DNA of 64,000 nt, from assembly GCA_022824945.1 (NCBI GenBank), contig JAJDYX010000032.1:27295-91294 (forward strand), written 5' to 3'. A program made the translations under genes and the position numbers. The notes below the pieces were generated by a model. It was not told the DNA's origin and searched no databases. It saw only the letters and a list, made by a program, of their open reading frames with translations. Below, piece after piece: positions 46,452 through 53,695 of the stretch. The DNA is from Candidatus Latescibacterota bacterium (lineage in GTDB: Bacteria; Latescibacterota; UBA2968). Every line of letters begins with the position of its first letter. Position 1 is the first letter of the stretch.

Positions 46452-46860
46452 GACAATTGATATCAGGGGACACGGTGTGGTTAAGGGATACGCAGAGGGC
46501 GAGGCGCTGGTGGCTGATACGACGCTGTCGTTTTGGGGCGAGGTGGATGCAATTACGGGCAAGGTGATCGGCGTGGGGCATCCTCTGGAGGGAATTTCTC
46601 TGGGGGGGCGCGTGCTGGTTATCCGCTCGACCAAAGGTTCTTCGGGTACGCCTATGGTTTTAAATCTGGCACAATTGGAAGGCAATGCGCCTGCGGCTTT
46701 TGTCAATGTGGAGGTGGATGGATTGGCCGCTCTTGGATGTATTGTCAATGAGATTCCTATGATGACAGAGTTGGAACGGGATCCGTTTGAGTTGATCGCT
46801 ACGGGCGATCACGTGGTGGTGGATGCCGATGAGGGCGTGCTGCGGGTGACGCGAAAATGA
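46444..46860 (+). CDS. Aconitase X small (swivel) subunit
   Basis: The 138-residue protein is the DUF126-type swivel domain of AcnX, with GVVKGYAEGEALV near the start, GEVDAITGKVIGVGHPLEG and the central RSTKGSSGTPMVLN loop that binds substrate. It must pair with the large subunit encoded immediately upstream. The ATG at 46444 lies within the end of that gene, so the two are translationally coupled. ELIATGDHVVVDADEGVLRV closes the domain. Confidence 0.9.
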   Translation: MAETIDIRGHGVVKGYAEGEALVADTTLSFWGEVDAITGKVIGVGHPLEGISLGGRVLVIRSTKGSSGTPMVLNLAQLEGNAPAAFVNVEVDGLAALGCIVNEIPMMTELERDPFELIATGDHVVVDADEGVLRVTRK

Positions 46861-46874
46861 GGAGATGACCCGAC

Positions 46875-47621
46875 ATGTCTTTGTCCTTCAAATCTCGCGT
46901 TCCCGTATTTGATGCCAATGTCGGGATCGGCAATCGCCACGACCGGCGGTCTCCAGTCGATTCACCCGATCAGTTGCTCGAAGAGATGTCGCGCCACGGG
47001 GTTGATCGCGCGCTTGTCTATTCCGTTCAAGGCGAATGGATTAGTCCGATGCAGGGCAATGATTCGCTCGCGGTGTTGACGGGGCAAAATGACGCGTTCG
47101 TTCCCCAGTTCGTCGCCGGGTGCGATTCCGGTTCGCTGGAACAGTTGTGCGATTTCCACCGGGACGGTGTCGTTTTGAGCGTTCGGCTGCACAATACCGA
47201 GGAATGCAGACTGCCATTTGTTTCGTGGCTTTACGGTGATTTGCTCGCCTGGCTGAGTGCTGAGGGTATTCCTCTCTGGATCTCGTTGGCGGATACGCCT
47301 CCGGCAGAGATCGTCGATACGCTGGGTGGGTATCCGAATCTGACTGTCGTGCTGGTCGGCGCGCACTATACGCATTCGATGATGATCCGTCCGATGCTGC
47401 AGGTGTTGCCCAATGCGTTTCTCGAACTCAGCCGTTATGAGAATATCTGCGGGATCGAAAAGCTCGTTCGGGAGTTTGGTTCGGGACGGCTGGTGTACGG
47501 ATCGTTCTTTCCGCGATATGCGATGGGACCGATGCTGTTTGCGCTCCATCATCTGGAGATATTGGATGATGATCTCAGGTTGATCTGTGCGGCGAATCTG
47601 GAGCGGGTTCTTTATGATTGA
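46875..47621 (+). CDS. Amidohydrolase-like TIM barrel lacking its metal ligands
   Basis: The 248-residue protein has the fold of the amidohydrolase-2 group, but the first-strand HxH motif is replaced (PVFDANVGIG), and the last-strand GSDxP reads YGSFFPRYA, so the metal-binding Asp is also gone. One His remains in LVGAHYTHS. It is probably catalytically dead and may act as a partner of the intact amidohydrolase whose start overlaps its end by eight bases. GGAGATGA lies before its ATG. Confidence 0.75.
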   Translation: MSLSFKSRVPVFDANVGIGNRHDRRSPVDSPDQLLEEMSRHGVDRALVYSVQGEWISPMQGNDSLAVLTGQNDAFVPQFVAGCDSGSLEQLCDFHRDGVVLSVRLHNTEECRLPFVSWLYGDLLAWLSAEGIPLWISLADTPPAEIVDTLGGYPNLTVVLVGAHYTHSMMIRPMLQVLPNAFLELSRYENICGIEKLVREFGSGRLVYGSFFPRYAMGPMLFALHHLEILDDDLRLICAANLERVLYD

Positions 47622-48363
47622 CGGTTGGGAAATTATCGATTTTCACGGGCATGTCGGCCGGTGGGATATTTTTGAGATGAGCGATGATGCCGACGAGATT
47701 CTCCACGCGATGGATGCCGTGGGTATTGATCGCTGTTGTATGTTCAATATCTTTCATCCAGATGGCGCGACGGGCAATGATCAGACTGCGGCTTTTGTGA
47801 GTCGCTACTCGGAGCGGTTTATCGGTTTTGCCTATGTCTCTCCCCTGATGTCCGAATTTATGGTACCGGAGTTGGAACGGGCGATCGACGAACTCGGGTT
47901 TTTGGCGATTAAGATCTATCCGCCCTATTCCCGCTGGCGGTTGAACGATCCGGTGTGGAATTCAGTCTATCAGTTTGCGGATGACCGCGGTCTGGCGCTT
48001 ATTTCGCATACGGGTGCAGAAGAGACGTGTTGGCCCGTTTATGTTGAGGATATTGCCGGGTGCTATCCGAATGCGAATTTTGTGATCGCGCATGCGGGCA
48101 ATTCCGAGCCGTACAGAAGTCAGGCGATCCGGGCGGCGCAGCGGTTTTCTAATGTTTATGTCGAGACGTGTTCCACTTTCCGCGAGCCTGGTGTGATCGA
48201 AAGGCTGGTGGCCGAAGCAGGTGCTGATCGCGTGGTTTTCGGTTCGGATGTTCCGCTTATGGATCCGCGAACACAACTGGGGAAGATTATTACCGCGAAG
48301 ATCAGCGATTGCGAAAAGCGCCTGGTGCTTGGGGAAAATGCGAAACGTCTGTTGAAACTGTGA
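47614..48363 (+). CDS. Amidohydrolase family (amidohydrolase-2) metal-dependent hydrolase
   Basis: The 249-residue TIM barrel keeps the metal site: WEIIDFHGHVG (HxH), LISHTGAEE, NFVIAHAGN and the catalytic Asp in VVFGSDVPLMDP. It would hydrolyse a ring amide or decarboxylate a beta-keto or aromatic acid, as other members do; the substrate is open. The ATG at 47614 lies eight bases inside the preceding, metal-less paralogue. It continues the PhyH-AcnX operon. Confidence 0.87.
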   Translation: MIDGWEIIDFHGHVGRWDIFEMSDDADEILHAMDAVGIDRCCMFNIFHPDGATGNDQTAAFVSRYSERFIGFAYVSPLMSEFMVPELERAIDELGFLAIKIYPPYSRWRLNDPVWNSVYQFADDRGLALISHTGAEETCWPVYVEDIAGCYPNANFVIAHAGNSEPYRSQAIRAAQRFSNVYVETCSTFREPGVIERLVAEAGADRVVFGSDVPLMDPRTQLGKIITAKISDCEKRLVLGENAKRLLKL

Positions 48364-48376
48364 TGGAGATTGAGCA

Positions 48377-49699
48377 ATGTCGCAAGAGACTATTGAAGTT
48401 AGATATCGCGAATTGACGCCGATGTCCCGTCAGATGTTTGAGGATGGTCGATCGGTGAATGCCGGCGCCGCCAAGGGCGCCTATTTTTTTGCGCCGTATC
48501 CGATTACGCTGCGGCGGGGAAAGGGATGTGTGCTCGAAGATGTTGACGGCAGGTCTTATGTCGATTTCTCAAATCACCACACTGCGCAGGTTCTGGGGCA
48601 CAACCATCCTGCGATCGTAGAGGCGGTGGAGAGACAGTTGGTCGATGGCATCGCGCTCGGCGCTGCAACGGGTGTTGAGACCCGGTTGGCGCGGATGATG
48701 TGCGAGCGCATATCTTCGGTTGAGCGCATCCGTTTTGTCAGTTCCGGGACCGAAGCCACGTTGCATGCTGTCCGGCTGGCGAGATGCTTCAGCGGCAGGC
48801 CGAAGATCGCGAAGTTCGAAGGCGGTTACCACGGGAGTCACGACGCTGTGGAGATCAGCACTGCTCCGCCGCTGGAATCCGCGGGGGAAGCCTCTGCGCC
48901 CAATGCGGTTCCCAGCGCGGGAGGTATGGCGTTGCACGCGCTTGAGGATATGATTGTTTTGCCCTATAACGATGAGGAGAGCGTCGAGCGGCTTTTGTCG
49001 CGTCACCGGGATGAACTGGCGTGTGTGATTCTCGATCCAAAGGCGGGTATTATTCCGATCCGACGCGATTTTATCCAGCGGGTGCGCGCGATTACCGAGG
49101 AACTCGGCATTTTGCTGATTTTCGATGAGATTGTCGGATTCCGTCAGGCGAAGGACGGGCTGCAGAGTCATGTGGGGGTCAGGCCCGATTTGACGTGTTT
49201 TGGCAAGATGATCGGCGGCGGGTTTCCCGTCGGGGCTTTTGGCGGGCGAGCGGATATTATGGATCTGGTGGATAATTCCAGTGGGTCTTCACCTGTTTTC
49301 CAGAGTGGTACCCATAGCGGTCACGCGGTGGCGATGGCTGCGGGGATCGCTACGCTCGAATCTATGACGGACGAGGCTTACGCGCATCTGAACCGTTTGG
49401 GGAATCGGTTGAAGACCGGTCTGGAAGATTTGTTCGCCGAACGGGGTGTTGTGGCGCAGGTCGTTGTGACGGGGTCGGTGTTCGGTATCCATTTTGGTAT
49501 TGACCGGTTGCGCGATTATCGCGATTTGACCCGGTCGGACAAGGCATTCGCACACGCCGTGTTCCTGTCTCTGCTCAATCAGGGCTATTTCTGCGGGCAG
49601 GGATTGACTATGTGTGCGATTAGTCTTCCGACTCAGGATGATCACATCGATGGTCTGGTTTTGGCCGTTGGAAATGCCCTCGATGAGATTGCTTCATAA
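48377..49699 (+). CDS. Class III aminotransferase, glutamate-1-semialdehyde aminomutase-like
   Basis: The 440-residue protein resembles HemL-type aminomutases and related aminotransferases: RFVSSGTEATLHAVRLAR for phosphate binding, LLIFDEIVGFRQAKDG with the PLP-binding Asp, and the Schiff-base Lys in TCFGKMIGGGFPVGAFGG. It is in a catabolic operon rather than with heme genes, so it is more likely an amino-group transferase or mutase acting on the operon's amino acid. GGAGAT is upstream of the ATG. It is the last gene before a strong terminator. Confidence 0.87.
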   Translation: MSQETIEVRYRELTPMSRQMFEDGRSVNAGAAKGAYFFAPYPITLRRGKGCVLEDVDGRSYVDFSNHHTAQVLGHNHPAIVEAVERQLVDGIALGAATGVETRLARMMCERISSVERIRFVSSGTEATLHAVRLARCFSGRPKIAKFEGGYHGSHDAVEISTAPPLESAGEASAPNAVPSAGGMALHALEDMIVLPYNDEESVERLLSRHRDELACVILDPKAGIIPIRRDFIQRVRAITEELGILLIFDEIVGFRQAKDGLQSHVGVRPDLTCFGKMIGGGFPVGAFGGRADIMDLVDNSSGSSPVFQSGTHSGHAVAMAAGIATLESMTDEAYAHLNRLGNRLKTGLEDLFAERGVVAQVVVTGSVFGIHFGIDRLRDYRDLTRSDKAFAHAVFLSLLNQGYFCGQGLTMCAISLPTQDDHIDGLVLAVGNALDEIAS

Positions 49700-49882
49700 G
49701 GTTTATAAGGAGGATATTCCAAGTACCCCTTGTCTGGCATCAGGACGGGCGCAGTTGGAACCTGAGTATTCCCGACGTACCGTGCGGCAAGAGAGAACCA
49801 GGCTTCTGTTAAGGCCTTGAATGCTTAAACTTTCAGGCTTTTCCTCGGTCTCTATCCTGCAGATGGAGTAAGGGCCGGATGC
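49700..49882. other. Non-coding gap after the aminotransferase
   Basis: A good Shine-Dalgarno sequence AAGGAGGATAT (49708-49718) appears just after the stop codon but leads to no open frame. This suggests a deleted or decayed downstream gene in the operon. The rest shows no feature I can name. Confidence 0.4.
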
Positions 49883-49917
49883 AAAAAGGGGCACTACAAT
49901 TTGTAGTGCCCCTTTTT
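49883..49917. terminator. Rho-independent terminator, near-perfect and bidirectional
   Basis: AAAAAGGGGCACTACAA (49883-49899) pairs over its full length with TTGTAGTGCCCCTTTTT (49901-49917). The A and T tails make it work in both directions: for the plus-strand catabolic operon and for the convergent minus-strand toxin-antitoxin pair. Confidence 0.93.
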
Positions 49918-49959
49918 CTTATTAGACACCTGTCTCAGCGATCCAGATCAAATATATTC

Positions 49960-50196
49960 TCAAGCATTTGCAATTAATGATCGGAGTGCTTTATTCACAG
50001 ATTCAGAATTGGGAAAATGTTGTTTTACATCCGAATCTAGCATCACAGAGCCATCTGCGAGTGTAAAGTGGTGGACTTCTATTGATCCATCCTGTTTTTC
50101 TATTTTTACTGAATGTCCCTGACGATACGCCTTATGGTGTTTTCCGCGAACACCGTCCGAAAAATCGTATTCTGTGCCCATTTCATTTTTCTTCAT
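49960..50196 (-). CDS. Small antitoxin-like partner of the BrnT-type toxin
   Basis: The 78-residue protein starts MKKNEMGTEYDFSDGVRGKH, an EYDFSxGVRGK motif common among antitoxins that pair with BrnT-like toxins. The rest does not show the ribbon-helix-helix of canonical BrnA. It ends with a helix (SVNKALRSLIANA). The start overlaps the toxin gene by 14 bases; GGGAGTG lies before the ATG. An antitoxin role is an inference from position and motif. Confidence 0.78.
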   Translation of the reverse strand: MKKNEMGTEYDFSDGVRGKHHKAYRQGHSVKIEKQDGSIEVHHFTLADGSVMLDSDVKQHFPNSESVNKALRSLIANA

Positions 50197-50461
50197 AATG
50201 CCAGCACTCCCTTCTTGTTGCCATTCTGCTGCTGATTAAACGAATGGTCTCGTTTCGCTCTGTATAAACCACAACCAAAATTCTCCCTCTTGAGGAACGC
50301 CCCAAATCTATAAAGCGATCTTCGTTTATAGAATGATTTGGATCATAAATTGTTATTGCAAAAAAATCGTTAAAAATAGTTTTTGCCTCCTCAAAACTGA
50401 CCCCATGTTTTCTATAATTCTCCAGGGCTTTGTTTTCATCCCATTCAAATGTCAGTGCCAA
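50183..50461 (-). CDS. brnT: BrnT family ribonuclease toxin
   Basis: The 92-residue protein is a BrnT-like type II toxin: FEWDENKALENYRKHGVSF near the start, RFIDLGRSSRGRILVVVYTER in the core and the end RLISSRMATRRECWHYE. These RelE-fold enzymes cut mRNA. It starts with TTG, placed by AAAGGGCG. The downstream gene overlaps by 14 bases. A consensus-like promoter lies about 30 bases upstream of the start codon, so the pair has its own transcription unit. Confidence 0.88.
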   Translation of the reverse strand: MALTFEWDENKALENYRKHGVSFEEAKTIFNDFFAITIYDPNHSINEDRFIDLGRSSRGRILVVVYTERNETIRLISSRMATRRECWHYEEK

Positions 50462-50492
50462 TTATTCGCCCTTTCTTCAATTCATTTGTAGA

Positions 50493-50521
50493 ATTATAGC
50501 AAAAGTTTCGTTGAGTAGCAA
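50493..50521 (-). promoter_or_regulatory. Sigma-70-type promoter of the brnT module
   Basis: Read on the minus strand, TTGCTA (50516-50521) is followed by a 17-base spacer and a perfect TATAAT (50493-50498). The expected transcript would start near 50486 and reach the TTG start codon of brnT after about 25 bases. Confidence 0.75.
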
Positions 50522-50660
50522 GGGGCTTGAGTACGTTTTACATATTCTCTCTCGTCTTTCTTTGAGGTATTTCAAAAGTTGTGGATTAGTAAAAGCAAAG
50601 GGCTTAAATTTTCTATCGTGCTGTCGGAGGATTGTTATCTACCTTTAGAAGGAATTTAAT

Positions 50661-52883
50661 ATGCTACTTCGCATGCGTTTAACACAAACGCTTACAATCA
50701 TACTCATCGTGCTGTTGATCCAATCGCTGTCTGCGGTGTCTTCTCCGGATTTTGATGAGAGTGGTGTGGTTGATTTTCCCGACTTTTTGCTGTTTGTAGG
50801 TGCGTTTGGGTCTCATGAAGGTCAAAAGATGTATGAGGCAAGATACGACCTGAATGGCGATGGTGCGATTGGATTTGACGATTTTCTGGTTTTTGTCAGT
50901 AGCTTTGGCAAAAGAACCACCGGGTCCGTCAGTGATCTTCAAGGCGAATCGCGCTTTGGGGTCTCGACGCTTGCGAAAACAGGCGAGTCCATTGGCGTTA
51001 TTCTTCTCAAAGGGAATCTTGCAGCCGTTCACCATTACGTTTTGGAACCCACACAAGACGATTACCAACAAAAAGCAGCCACCTTCGCTATCGATGAAAA
51101 AACAGGAGAAGTGCGATTGAAAATCGAACCCGCAGAGTGGGAAAAAGAGAATTATCTTCTCGATGTAGAGTTGCTGTCGCAAACGAGAGAAAGAATAGCT
51201 ACAACGATTGTGTCAATTTTCAAAAAACAGACCATTACGGTTTCTCCCTCCTCCGATCTCAACGCAGTCATACAAAATTTATCGGGTCCTGCGACCGTTG
51301 CTTTTTCAGATGGCACTTACACAGATTTAGGGCATATTGCGTTTTCAAAAACAGGTGTCAGCAGATACGACACCTTTGAGATGCGGGCGATCAATCCTGG
51401 TTCTGTTATTATTACTGGAAACACTGTTTTTGATATCTCGGGCGATCACAATGTGTTTCATGGGTTTATCTTTCAAAATATCAGTTCAAATACCAGAATA
51501 GGCAGAACCCAGTACCCCAAGCCGATTACCGTCAGAGGGGATCACAATCGCATCACAGAGTGTGTTTTTTACCCCCGCAGCCAGGCAGATAGGTGGACAG
51601 GCATCCTCGGTACTTCCCTCAGAGCCAATGACCAAATAGCCCGGTTTCTTCGAATTGACCACTGTGCCTTCATCAACAGGGCTTATATCTTACTCGATAA
51701 TACCCATGTCGGCGGAGGAAACGAATCTGAGGAAGGTACAGACAATCCCATCAGTGTGCGGGTTGATCACAGCTTTTTTCAAAATATAGAGAATAGCTTT
51801 TTGAGACTCGGACGCATTGGTAATCGGGATTCTGAGAGTATCTTTGATGCAAATCTCATTGCAGGCAATCGAGAAGGCGATGAAGAACACTTTGTCGGAA
51901 AAATGGGCGGTTTTCTCTGGCTCAACAACACGGTGGAAGATTGTAACAAATACCTCAGTCTGCGAGGGGGAGGCTATGCTTATATTGTTCACAGCTATTT
52001 TTTACAACGAGCGGCGATGTCCATCATTGGTTGGGATACAAACCACATCATAGTTGGCAACTATTTTCGCGTCAACGGAAGAAACACACCTGGGGGCAAT
52101 CGAAACACCATCGCTATAATTCGAATGGGTGAAGGCGCAGCAGGTCCACAGGGAGGACATAGTGCCACTACCGATTGGTGTGTTGCTTACAACACATTTG
52201 ATGCACCAGCCGATGTGCCTTTTGTAAACTTTATGGGGAAATATTCTCGAAGGACCTGGATCGCGCAAAGACTCGATGAGGCACAACAGGCAGTTCAACA
52301 AGGCACTTATACCCATACCACCCCCCCAGAAGAACGATTCAGGTTCACACATCCCATCAATAACAGTTTCATAGGCAATCTCTTTTACCACCGAGAAGCT
52401 GCCACTTCCACCCCCCCAAAAACCTTTTCACTGGTTCACTATGGCGTCTGGGCACAAAACGCGTTTACCTCCAATCTCATCTCAAGTCCCGTGACCGAAA
52501 TTTATGAACACGATACCTCTAACGGCAAAGAAGAAAACGCAAGACAAATAACTCAAAATCTGAAAGGGCTTACTTTCACGCAACAGGCCATTAGTCGAGA
52601 CCAAAACGGCTTACTCATTACGCCTGTTGAGATACCTCCGGGCTTTCGCGTTCCAAACTACGACATGCTTCCCATTGATCTCTATGCGGTTATCCACAAG
52701 CAAAGAGATAAAATGATCGACAAAAAACATCCTCTTTACAAGCTTATGGATCTCAGGGACCTGGGAGATAAGTTAGACATGAATCGTCCTCTCACCACAA
52801 GGGATGTGGGTCCGAGTTGGGATTGGCAGCCGCTTTATAGTGAATTACATGGGGCAAATCCCTACCAGGACAACTATCGGTAA
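50661..52883 (+). CDS. Secreted PL6-type polysaccharide lyase with N-terminal dockerin-like repeat
   Basis: The 740-residue protein has a signal peptide (to about residue 27), two EF-hand-like dockerin units (DFDESGVVDFPDFLLFVGAFG and DLNGDGAIGFDDFLVFVSSFG, about 29-88), a cadherin-like domain (to about 190) and a right-handed beta-helix of the chondroitinase B/alginate lyase family PL6. Catalytic Lys414 (FVGKMGG) and Arg435 (LSLRGGG) are 21 residues apart, exactly as Lys250 and Arg271 in chondroitinase B. It would cleave uronate-containing polysaccharides outside the cell. AAGGAAT precedes the ATG. Single gene, followed by a structured element. Confidence 0.87.
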   Translation: MLLRMRLTQTLTIILIVLLIQSLSAVSSPDFDESGVVDFPDFLLFVGAFGSHEGQKMYEARYDLNGDGAIGFDDFLVFVSSFGKRTTGSVSDLQGESRFGVSTLAKTGESIGVILLKGNLAAVHHYVLEPTQDDYQQKAATFAIDEKTGEVRLKIEPAEWEKENYLLDVELLSQTRERIATTIVSIFKKQTITVSPSSDLNAVIQNLSGPATVAFSDGTYTDLGHIAFSKTGVSRYDTFEMRAINPGSVIITGNTVFDISGDHNVFHGFIFQNISSNTRIGRTQYPKPITVRGDHNRITECVFYPRSQADRWTGILGTSLRANDQIARFLRIDHCAFINRAYILLDNTHVGGGNESEEGTDNPISVRVDHSFFQNIENSFLRLGRIGNRDSESIFDANLIAGNREGDEEHFVGKMGGFLWLNNTVEDCNKYLSLRGGGYAYIVHSYFLQRAAMSIIGWDTNHIIVGNYFRVNGRNTPGGNRNTIAIIRMGEGAAGPQGGHSATTDWCVAYNTFDAPADVPFVNFMGKYSRRTWIAQRLDEAQQAVQQGTYTHTTPPEERFRFTHPINNSFIGNLFYHREAATSTPPKTFSLVHYGVWAQNAFTSNLISSPVTEIYEHDTSNGKEENARQITQNLKGLTFTQQAISRDQNGLLITPVEIPPGFRVPNYDMLPIDLYAVIHKQRDKMIDKKHPLYKLMDLRDLGDKLDMNRPLTTRDVGPSWDWQPLYSELHGANPYQDNYR

Positions 52884-52961
52884 AACCCTTGATTTTTTTA
52901 CTATAGGACTTTGAAAAGTGCCTTATATTTTGTGTATAGGTGAAGACCTTTACGGTTTATT

Positions 52962-53031
52962 GCCCTGGTGGGAGGTGGCCGCTAATAACGGTCGCCGCCC
53001 TGAAAAGGGGCCCGCCAGGGCTTTCTTTCTT
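52962..53031 (+). ncRNA. Structured RNA element / terminator 1
   Basis: GCCCTGGTGGG (52962-52972) pairs with CCCGCCAGGGC (53011-53021) with one G-U pair. Inside lie GCCGCTAATAACGGT, itself a small CCG/CGG hairpin, and CCCTGAAAAGGGG, a second inner hairpin. A TTTCTTTCTT tail follows. So a multi-branched structure with a terminator-like end follows the PL6 gene. Confidence 0.55.
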
Positions 53032-53085
53032 CCTAAAGCTTTGACTCCAAAGAGGATTTGAGATATATTGAGATTGATAAAATAA

Positions 53086-53110
53086 AGGCCAAAGATTACA
53101 CCTTTGGCCT
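53086..53110 (+). terminator. Perfect 9-bp hairpin
   Basis: AGGCCAAAG (53086-53094) pairs with CTTTGGCCT (53102-53110) around a seven-base loop. No T run follows, so it is a structural or recognition element rather than a complete terminator. Confidence 0.5.
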
Positions 53111-53117
53111 GCCCCTA

Positions 53118-53190
53118 GCCGCTAATAACGGTTGGATGGGCCTTTTCCACTTTTTCAATGGAAAGGGGCTGTGCAACCGTGTTTTTTTTT
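53118..53190 (+). ncRNA. Structured RNA element / attenuator 2 before the sigma-like gene
   Basis: The second GCCGCTAATAACGGT copy overlaps ACGGTTG (53128-53134), which pairs with CAACCGT (53174-53180). Inside this stem GCCTTTTCCA pairs with TGGAAAGGGGC. Nine T follow at 53182-53190. The ACGGT can pair either within the repeat (with CCG) or in the long terminator stem, so the two folds exclude each other, as in an attenuator. Confidence 0.55.
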
Positions 53191-53233
53191 GCCCCGGCAT
53201 CCCCTTTCCGCTGAAGTGATAGGAGGTGTCGGT

Positions 53234-53671
53234 TTGAGCAAGTCCTACAACAAATCCCAAAATAGGCTTTCCCGCAGAACGAAATTCAATCCCGATTTCT
53301 GGGAAGTTCGGGTTGACCAGAACATCCTTGAACAGTTCTCTCTTGAACAGAATCCGCACTACGAGACAGAGGAAGATGTCCAGGCACGATTTCGTCAGCG
53401 TGAGTGGACATCCCGATTAATACCGCTGGTTCTCAAGCTGATGGATGAGGTTCTTACCCCCAGACAAAGGGAAATAGTACACCTTTACTTTTTCAGGAAA
53501 ATGACCGAACACGAAATTTCCCAGCAACTCGGCATCTCAGTTCCCAGCGTGAGCCAACACCTGTTTGGTAAGTCGCGCGGTGGAAAGACGGTCGGAGGCG
53601 CGATTCCCAAACTGCGCAAGAAACTGGCCCAGGTGCATCTTGAAGAATTTGAAATTCCTGATTGCCAGTAG
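53234..53671 (+). CDS. Sigma-70 region 4-like helix-turn-helix protein
   Basis: The 145-residue protein has a basic N-terminus (SKSYNKSQNRLSRRTKF), an acidic middle and a C-terminal helix-turn-helix of the sigma region 4 type: VLTPRQREIVHLYFFRKMTE followed by HEISQQLGISVPSVSQHLF. Sigma region 2 is missing, so it cannot be a complete sigma factor; a DNA-binding regulator is more likely. The TTG start at 53234 is set by AGGAGGT at 53221-53227. An attenuator-like hairpin ends 44 bases upstream. Convergent with the aminotransferase gene, 24 bases away. Confidence 0.8.
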   Translation: MSKSYNKSQNRLSRRTKFNPDFWEVRVDQNILEQFSLEQNPHYETEEDVQARFRQREWTSRLIPLVLKLMDEVLTPRQREIVHLYFFRKMTEHEISQQLGISVPSVSQHLFGKSRGGKTVGGAIPKLRKKLAQVHLEEFEIPDCQ

Positions 53672-53695
53672 ATTCTGCAAGTACACTGCCGAGAA

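Larger units (their letters stand above)
52884..53233. other. Intergenic region holding three successive RNA hairpins
   Basis: This 350-base gap has no gene. It contains three stable hairpins (52962-53031, 53086-53110, 53118-53190) and two exact copies of GCCGCTAATAACGGT, 140 bases apart (52978 and 53118). The arrangement looks like terminator modules or a structured leader of the small sigma-like gene that follows. I know no riboswitch or ribozyme with this signature. Confidence 0.6.

Noticed and set aside
52962..53190. Known ribozyme or riboswitch (twister, hammerhead, c-di-GMP)
   Set aside because: None of the conserved core sequences of these classes that I know is present.
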